NCBI GenBank assembly: GCA_025093985.1 | Contig: JACAAK010000014.1 | Coordinates: 1,178,001-1,242,000 of the forward strand | From: Calvatia gigantea | Taxonomy: Eukaryota; Basidiomycota; Agaricomycetes; Agaricales; Lycoperdaceae | DNA length: 64,000 bases | Reading direction: 5' to 3' | Shown: positions 57,624-64,000 of the stretch, one piece after another | Layout of the letters: the number at the start of each line of letters is the position of its first letter | Position numbering within the stretch: the first letter of the stretch is position 1 | Notes under the pieces: generated by a model | Database searches by the model: none | Seen by the model: only the letters and a program-made list of their open reading frames with translations | What the model was told of the DNA's origin: nothing | Made by a program: the position numbers and the translations under genes

Positions 57624-58397
57624 ATGCCATCCGACTTGGGTACACCCGTCAACACGGCACTCTTCACTATACATCCTCTACTCCGTCCAACGTATCCTCT
57701 TCCCACCCTACAACAAAACCAACCACTATCCCTCACGAATTCAAAGCGGGTTACTCGTGGATGCCTAAGTCACACCCCCCGACGGTGTTGTTTAAGATTT
57801 ACACCCCGAAGACGCTAGAGCCGTTTAATGGGTTGGATGGAGGGAGGATTTTGTTGGCGATTAATGGGACTGTGTTTGATGTCACGGGTGGGAGGAATTT
57901 TTATGGGCCTAGTGAGTGGTTTTGGTTGAACAGTGGGGGGTTGGGGCTGAAGGGGGAACCTTTTTTTTTTTTTTTTTTTGTAGGTGGAATGTATGGGAAT
58001 TTTGCGGGGAGGGATGCGTCGAGGGGAATGGCGAAGCAGAGCTTTGACCTTGGTGAGTTGTTCTGAAGTCAGAATCCAGCGTGCGCGGAAGAGCTCAGCT
58101 ATGGCCTTGTGTGTGTGTGTGTGTGTGTGTGCAGAAATGTTGACGCCGATAGACCAACCGCTTGATAAACTCGAAGACCTTAGGCCGGAAGAGATGTGCG
58201 TATGACATCATTCACTTCGCATAAACCGGCTAATAGAATTCCTTTTTGCAGCGACAATATGAAAGGTTGGATTGCACTATTATACGGTGGTAGACTGTAT
58301 ACTCAACGCACACTCTTCTTTACCAACAGGTTGGATCGAACATTTCTCCAACAAGTATATCATATGCGGGAAACTTGTCGAGAACGACGCGATCTAA
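57624..58397 (+). CDS. DAP1: Dap1/PGRMC-type cytochrome b5-like heme-binding protein
   Basis: Membrane-associated progesterone-receptor / Dap1 family: binds heme and in yeast supports the sterol demethylase Erg11. Start ATG probably at 57624 (MPSDL..), joined by an intron to [20 protein letters not shown]. Then [95 protein letters not shown] and ENDAI with TAA at 58395-58397. The fold core ([26 protein letters not shown]) is the family hallmark. One intron holds a T run of about twenty bases (57960-57979), another a GT repeat (about 58109-58131). The N-terminal membrane anchor usual in the family is not obvious, so the first exon needs RNA evidence. Confidence 0.82.
57960..57979. repeat. Poly-T tract in a DAP1 intron
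   Basis: An uninterrupted run of about 20 T immediately before a TAG|GTGGAATG acceptor, so it forms the polypyrimidine stretch of the splice site. Confidence 0.85.
58109..58131. repeat. GT microsatellite in a DAP1 intron
   Basis: About eleven GT units just before the GCAG acceptor of the exon that begins AAATGTTGACG. Confidence 0.85.
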
Positions 58398-58424
58398 CAG
58401 AGGGAGGCAGGGGGTTACCGGTTA

Positions 58425-59792
58425 TCACTGTATCTCAAGTTTCGGTTCTTCGTCTTCGTCTCGTTGCTGTTGCTGCTCCGTATCTTCCGACTGGACACTC
58501 CATTGTATAAATCGTTGTGCATCCTGAAAAACAACCTCGCGTGTGAGCCCCAAGAGAACCTGGAGTATCTCAAGAAGAAGATAAAAATAACCATACTACT
58601 TACGAGGGCAAGTTTCTCTGGCATAGACCTCCGCACGCAAAACTTGGGAACGAGTCCACCAAATTCACCGCACATGATCTTTCGCCACTCAATGACTTTA
58701 CCACCTTCGTATTCCTTAAGATGTTCCGCTGTGACGAAACGACCTTTGACACCTAGGTCTTCGAGGACGGCGAGGTTTTCGGAAGAGGAGTTGAGGTCCA
58801 CCGGGATCGTTATCACGATTCTTTTTTATATTGTGATTTACACACGGTCAACTGCGGGGTCAGCTGAAGTGAAGGAGGAGAGGGGGAGACGTACCCAGTC
58901 CTTGATCCGGGCACAGTATCAATCAGTTTCACGATTTGCAGCATTGTAACCACGCGTGGAGAGAGCGGTGAGCCAAAGTCATATGAGACGGACCAGATGG
59001 ATTGGGTTTTGGATAAGGTCTTGATGTCGTTGACGGATTTGATTTCTGGGGTGTACCTGTATACACCGAAGAGGTATAGAAAGAACGAAGAAGGGGAAAG
59101 GAAAGGAAAGGAAAGGGGAAGGGGGGGGGGGAGGGGAAAACGTTGGGTATGATTATGATATGTGAGATTTTAGAAAGACTGAGAGCTCAGCGCACAATTG
59201 CTGGTTACGTATTCTGTCTTTGCTCATTTTCGACCAGAGTTTTGTGTAGAGCGTTGGCGTGTTATTACTTTCGCGTGAATGAGTGGTGGTGGTGGTGTCT
59301 GGTGGTGTCGGAATGCTGGGAAACTCGTGTGCGACGCAGCACCAGGGCATGTCCGATGGTGGGGAGCCTAGGGAGTGGGTGTATGTGGGGAAGGTATGTG
59401 AGTAGGTTTGTGTTCCGTTGTAGGATTTGGTGGGTTTCCATGTTTGAGAGTCGTGTAAGAGTTGTTCGGCTTCTGCGATGAGAAGTTCCTTGCGTGGTAG
59501 ATCTGTGAGGGAGAGAGAAGTAGTGAGAAAAGTTTTGTCTTTTTTTTTTAATTTTTTTGTCGAAAGGGGATGAGTACTTGTGAATTTGACTGGGACGAGT
59601 GAGAGTACTTTGGGCAGGTGGACGCGTGGACGGAATGGGTGTTGAGGCTGCTCTGGTGTTGCGGGAGGCGTTGGCTGCAAAGTTTATAGCGCGGACGAGG
59701 GTGGTTTGGGAAGTTGTTGCCGTACTGGATTCAGGCATGGTGGTGGTGGTGGTGGTACTAGGAAGAAGAATGGTGGCACATTCCCCCATCAT
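58425..59792 (-). CDS. DUF3074 (START-like lipid-binding) domain protein
   Basis: Family of StAR-like lipid-binding proteins of unknown ligand. Blocks in order on the minus strand: VLSLVPVKFT, an intron, LPRKELLIAEAEQLLHDSQT, WKPTKSYNGTQTYSHTFP, PWCCVAHEF and KLWSKMSKDRIRNQQLCAEL. Next exon: YTPEIKSVNDIKTLSKTQSI, WSVSYDFGSPLSPRVVTMLQ. Next: VITIPVDLNSSSENLAVLED, LGVKGRFVTAEHLKEYEGGK and KIMCGEFGGLVPKFCVRRSM. The last exon reads AQRFIQWSVQSEDTEQQQQR and ends PKLEIQ, TGA at 58425-58427. The start is not settled. The ATG at 59792 opens a different frame from the VLSLVPVKFT block, and an ATG in the right frame was not found, so a short first intron is likely. A purine microsatellite (GGAAA repeats and a G run) lies in an intron at 59095-59140. 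Its stop is 27 bases from the DAP1 stop. Confidence 0.78.
59095..59140. repeat. Purine-rich microsatellite (GGAAA units and G run)
   Basis: Repeats of GGAAA followed by a run of about eleven G within an intron of the DUF3074 gene. Confidence 0.8.
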
Positions 59793-59929
59793 AACTCATG
59801 CTAGTAGTAGCTTAGTGCCAGACCCTGGCGTGGTGACCTCGAGGTCGATTGGAATGGAGAGGACTAATGATAATCTGAAGGAAAAGTATGGGATTGAATG
59901 TTGGCATCACTTGTTTCCTAATCACCATC
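59793..59929. promoter_or_regulatory. Short divergent promoter between DUF3074 gene and SLD5
   Basis: Only about 137 bases separate the probable starts of the two divergent genes, so they must share control sequence. No clear TATA box. Confidence 0.55.
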
Positions 59930-60809
59930 ATGGACGTCCAGATGGCCGCACCTCCGCTTGAAGAGGAGACACCACTCGAGCAGCTCATCCGCCACTGGAC
60001 GAATGAACGACATGCACCAGAAATTTTGCCTGCTCAAGAGGCTCTGTTGTCCTCTATACTCGACCATCTCAGAAGGCATATATCCCCTTCCCCCCTCATT
60101 GACCCGCGCATGACCTTAGCTCACAAGTGTAGACAGTCAGACGCTGTCCAGCTGCTCAGAGGGGATCCTTCGACGTCCGACGACGAGCACCTCAGAATCA
60201 CTCTCGTCCAACTTGACGTTGAACGCGTCAAGTTTATCGTCCGTTCCTACGTCCGCACCAGGCTCTACAAAGTATGTTTGTGTCGATTGTCCCTCTTGAT
60301 GAATCGTGTCTAACGCGCGCCGAGGTTAGATTGAGAAATACGCGCGTTATATCACTTCAAATCCTGAGATCCAGACGCGTCTGACCGCTGCTGAACGCGA
60401 CCATGCGAGCCGGCATGCTGATCTCACAGATAGGCATTTTAATTTCAGTGTGCTGCAGTCTTTGCCGGAGCCACAGAGACATCTCGATGATGAGACACCG
60501 TACTATATGCCTCCTATGAGTACGTAGTCCTCTCCCTTCTCGGTCCTGCGTTGCGCACCATTACTCAATGTGCACTGGTCGTGTAGTGAGCACTCCTGAT
60601 ACTACACGACCTGTCTTTGTGCACGCGCTGACGGACTGTCCACCTGTTGTCCTACCAGAGTACGTTCTGCTCATTTGTTGATCTTCCAACCCTTGTGTGA
60701 ATCTCATGTTAGTGGGACGCGCCACGAAATGCTTAAAGGCCACATCTCCCTCACACACTTCTCTGTCGTCGAACATCTAATCGCAAGAGGAGAAGCCGAG
60801 CTCGTTTGA
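59930..60809 (+). CDS. SLD5: GINS complex subunit Sld5
   Basis: Subunit of the GINS tetramer that joins Cdc45 and Mcm2-7 in the replicative helicase. Start ATG at 59930 (MDVQMAAPPLEEETPLEQLI). The GINS helical A domain follows: RHWTNERHAPEILPAQEALL, ITLVQLDVERVKFIVRSYVR, TRLYK, intron, IEKYARYITSNPEIQTRLTA and HFNFSVLQSLPEPQRHLDDE. The B domain is spread over short exons (STPDTTRPVFVHALTDCPPV) and ends HISLTHFSVVEHLIARGEAE, LV, TGA at 60807-60809. The final VEHLIxxGEAELV is the typical Sld5 C-terminus. Intact by eye, with four exons. Start chosen because the upstream in-frame ATG (59888) falls in the divergent promoter. Confidence 0.9.
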
Positions 60810-60894
60810 TAGATAAACCCAACACCCAATACTGTACTCTATAAAATACAAACCAAATAACAAAAAAAAAACACACACACCCTGTTTTTTTTTT
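60810..60894. terminator. Short shared 3' region of SLD5 and NC2-alpha
   Basis: 85 bases with AATAAA-like sequence (AAATAACAAAAAA), an AC repeat and a T run next to the NC2-alpha stop. It must serve both convergent genes. Confidence 0.55.
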
Positions 60895-61738
60895 TTACGC
60901 ATCCCACTCATCATCATCCTCTTCTGGTGTCTTCTGCCGTACAGCTGCAGCATACATCTGCTGTGGCTGCTGATCCTCTTCATCCTCTCTATCATACGTC
61001 GCCGCGTCCCCTCTTACACCCTTCTTCCGTCTACCACCACCGCCCCCACCCCCTTCAGCACCACTTTCACCAGCACCATCCTCAGCAACAGCCTTTTTCC
61101 TTCTTCTGCGTTTGGGCGCGGGCGCACCGCCCCCTGTTCCCGCCCCTCCTGCTCCTGCTCCTCCCGCTCCTCCTTCAACATCCATCGCGCCGCCACCACC
61201 ACCACCACCAGGAGGGGGTCTTTTGCTTTTACGTTTCTTTTTGCCTTCGGCGTTTTCGGCTTCGAGGTCGATAGTTCCGCCTGCGCTTGGATCCGGAACA
61301 GCTTCGACGATTTCTTTGAGGAAGTCCAGCATTTCTGTAGTTTCGACTGCGTGTTTTCTGGCGCATGTGTGGATTAGAGGGTGTTTTTGGTAGGGTGGGG
61401 TAAGGAATTGAAGGGACGTACAGGTGATACGCTTCGACTTTTTTGGATCCTCTGTTTGTTGTTACTTTACATGCTTCGTCGATGAGTAGTCCGAGGAATA
61501 GTTCTAGCGCTTTCGCTGTTGTGTATGAGTAAATGAGTGGGGTGAATGAGGAGAGTAAGGAACTGGGCGGCGTACAGATGACGATGGGTGTCGCTTGTGC
61601 GACTTTGCCCACTTCCTCGTCTTTTTGCATAATCTTTTTTATTCGGGCCTAGTGTCAACGTATGAGTAGGCCGAAATTGGATTGTGTGTAGAGGGCACAT
61701 ACGACGGGGAATTTGGTTTGCTTGTTCTTGTTCTTCAT
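60895..61738 (-). CDS. BUR6: Negative cofactor 2 alpha subunit (histone-fold, DRAP1/Bur6-like)
   Basis: With NC2-beta it binds TBP on promoter DNA and controls RNA polymerase II initiation; nuclear. Start ATG at 61738 ([12 protein letters not shown]), intron, [24 protein letters not shown], intron, [31 protein letters not shown], intron, [20 protein letters not shown]. This is the complete histone fold. The C-terminal half is a long low-complexity region: basic clusters ([11 protein letters not shown]), Gly/Ala runs, [12 protein letters not shown] and an acidic end EEDDDEWDA at 60895. The Gly-rich expansion is longer than in yeast. Four exons, no damage. Confidence 0.9.
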
Positions 61739-62739
61739 GGTGGACAGAGTAGACCCGTGAGTGGGAAAATATGTTAGGCATCAGTTGATATTGAAGTCTG
61801 TTTTCTACTTTGTCCTGCCATCAACCCATCAATGCATCAATTTGGACCCTGCTGGGGGACCGACGTTCGTATACATACATAAAGGATACCTCAAAAAACC
61901 GCAAAGATCTTCCAATGACCGCGTCTTGAATCGAGCTACCCCCATGAGAACACCCAAGGCTGTATGTAGGCTCCGACCAAAATAACCACCAAGACTTATG
62001 AACTTTTGGATATAGTGCTACGCTGTCATATTAATCCTCCCCGATCACCCCACTGTGCCCAGATTCGATGGTACATGATTCTAAGGCGAAGGTATGTACA
62101 TTGAACAGACGAGGTTCACTCAACTATTGCAAACCTTTTACTGAACTTTCATGACCGAGTCAATCCCTGCAGCCTGGGTGTTCTTCCTCAGGTTTTTCCA
62201 AACAGGGAAATCACAAATAATTGTAGATGTGACATAAAGGTGACAATAAAAACTCAACGGGGGGACTCACTCCGAGGCTGAAGCCAATATGGCGTTTCTG
62301 GCAGACGTGGAGAATGTACAAAGATTCAAGTGCATGTAATGAAAAGACCATGTTCGAAAGCGTTTTTGAGAATGCCAACTCCGACGATTTGTTGAACGAG
62401 GTCCACCATGTAAAAGGTAGTCTAAAACATAACAACAGTACTTTCACTTCAAAAGTTACTCCTAAAACAATCCACAGATGATCGCGCGAAATTACCTAGA
62501 CAAAGTACACTACACTCGGGAAGAGGATAGGAAAGTCAAACAATAAGAGAGAATTGAACCCAGGAAACTGGGGTTCAGGTATCGTTGCTTACATATTACA
62601 TCGTTGCAGTCACTGAATGAATGACCTGGTCCACTGGCGTTAATGGCAGCAAGGTCTCCTGGTGGAATATCGGTGGCATTGGTGCCGCTTTAGACCTGTC
62701 CTGGGTGCCCTCTTCGCTCCTCTCTAGTGTTCGAATTGG
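61739..62739. other. Intergenic, about 1 kb
   Basis: NC2-alpha promoter at the left and 3' side of the membrane-protein gene at the right. A minus-strand frame at 62211-62447 has no motif. No supported gene. Confidence 0.45.
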
Positions 62740-64000
62740 CTACAGCTGACCGGGTTGCCGGGGATCTGCTGGTGTGTTGGATGTACATTGGCTGGCGATC
62801 GCCTTTCGCGCATGATGCAGCCTCCCTAATATTAGGTGACCATGTTGTAGGGGGCTGACAAGAGGAGCCGCTGGTGAGACTAGCGGTGGCAGAAATGAAG
62901 ATGGGTAAGAAGGGGGTCCAGAACTGACCAGTGAGTCCAAATCTGTGTTATGTCTTTGTAAGGTTGAACACATTGACGGAGACTCTTGAGCCCTCTCGCG
63001 GGCTTCCAAGTCACCCCTTGACTCTTCGCCTGTACGCACCATATCGGGATATATCTCAAACTCTTCAGGATCTTCTAATTCGGACGTTATCCAGGGATTG
63101 GCAGTCAATAACACCCATGGCTCGTCGCTGCATAGGTCAGGAGACGATACGGATAGACAATTCCAATTATCCTGTTGTTGAGGTTTGACGACGGTCCGCG
63201 GGTCACTCCCACTACCTTCTGGTAGATCAGGTCGGGGTGTTTGGGATACAGAGACAGTGGATTGGGCTGGGGGTTGGGATTGGATATTGGGTGACGATGT
63301 CTCGAGGGGAAATCCTAGTTTTTCATCTTGTCGATCCTCCTGCTGCGTGTCGATATCGTTGTCGGGACGAATTTTCTTGGCACCACGTACTGCTTCGTTG
63401 TATATCAGTCGGACGGTGTAGGTGGCAAAAACGACAGTAAAACACAGTATGCCAGTGACAACTGCCAGGGCAACAGAAGTGACAATTTCTTTGCCGGAGG
63501 CGTGAGGTTCATCAAAATCGATTGTAAGATTCATGAAAAGTTCTAGGATGCAGCAAATGAAGAGCACGATTGACCTGAATGGAGTGTATTAGGCCATGAA
63601 TAAACAGCGACTCCGCGTACTCGTACCAAACCAGCAAAACGCCAGGCTTGGCGAGGACCGCACTGAAGGTCTTCAATAGAAATCGATTATGAGCATTTGC
63701 CTGCCGCAATAACTTGTTAACGAACGAGCTTTCCTCAGTCAAGATTTGTTACCAAGGCGAATTCTGCAATCATGAATCTTTGACGCATGAGCGAGGAGGC
63801 ACCAATGCACAAGCAACCACATAGCAGGCTAGAAAACGATAAAAGGAGCACGATAGAGCAAAGAAATACTATGAAAACGTCGTTTGAGGTGTTCCCAACC
63901 TGGAGAATGGTCACGGTTGCGCTGTTGATAAGGTTGATAATGTATGACTCGAGAGTAACGCTAAACACTTACGGTACTAACAAAGCTGAGATGATATTAC
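62740..64000 (-). CDS. Multi-span membrane protein of unknown function (5' end outside window)
   Basis: Minus-strand exons join as: ATVTILQVGNTSNDVFIVFL with CSIVLLLSFSSLLCGCLCIG (membrane span), MRQRFMIAEFAL, intron, ANAHNRFLLKTFSAVLAKPG with VLLVW, intron, SIVLFICCILELFMNLTIDF (span), and SVALAVVTGILCFTVVFATY (span). A long hydrophilic Ser/Pro/Asp/Gln-rich tail follows and ends DPRQPGQL at 62740. The short exons and in-frame GT..AG introns support a real gene. At least three membrane spans are visible and the gene continues beyond the right edge. Similar proteins of unknown role are common in agaricomycetes; I cannot assign a function. Confidence 0.65.

Noticed and set aside
61112..61393. 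Pro-rich plus-strand frame
   Set aside because: Antisense of the Gly-rich tail of NC2-alpha.
1..64000. CRISPR arrays, bacterial operons, tRNA or rRNA genes
   Set aside because: No repeat-spacer arrays or ribosomal RNA seen; introns mark the DNA as fungal nuclear. I found no convincing tRNA by eye, but a covariance search was not possible.

Overview
The window is nuclear DNA of a filamentous basidiomycete, most likely a mushroom-forming agaricomycete. Genes are split by many 45-70 base GT..AG introns, and several families are typical of that group: FunK1 kinases, a PriA-like fruiting-body cysteine-rich protein, NACHT-type NLRs and a DUF3074 lipid-binding protein. I could not place it to genus.

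Left arm (1-9.3 kb): a Tc1/mariner-like element cut by the window edge ends beside a fragment of a FunK1 5' region. A direct tandem duplication of about 2.8 kb follows. It carries an SLC35G/EamA-type drug/metabolite transporter twice, and each copy is broken by different single-base indels. A decayed FunK1 kinase closes the arm. From 9.3 to 13.2 kb no secure gene is visible. At 13.2-15.9 kb lies an SFP1-like C2H2 zinc-finger regulator, then about 6 kb with no supported gene.

Middle (22.3-33.3 kb): a DenD-like NAD-dependent acid-sugar dehydrogenase and a class II fructose-bisphosphate-aldolase-like gene lie on the minus strand. The aldolase is in two halves about 2.6 kb apart, and an opposite-strand FunK1 kinase fills the gap. 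A second, badly damaged FunK1 abuts the aldolase 3' end. This looks like a small acid-sugar catabolic pair invaded by FunK1 copies. EPL1, a NuA4 histone acetyltransferase subunit, follows.

36.8-44.4 kb is ordinary conserved sequence: an AzgA purine permease, an F-box-like protein and two neighbouring ergosterol genes, ERG2 and ERG25, in the same orientation.

45.8-54.2 kb is a second rearranged block. A questin-oxidase-like gene and a convergent NACHT NLR were apparently duplicated as one unit. The second oxidase copy carries a frameshift, a nonsense codon and an internal inversion of about 345 bp. One NLR copy is a short fragment. The other is nearly full length but frameshifted and nonsense-mutated, and it ends in a heptad-like Leu/Gln/Glu tail.

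56.4-64 kb is compact: priA-like, DAP1, a DUF3074 protein, SLD5 and NC2-alpha (BUR6), with very short shared 5' and 3' intergenic spaces. A multi-membrane-segment protein of unknown function runs off the right edge. Exon joins were inferred by eye from splice consensus and family motifs, so boundaries are approximate unless given exactly.
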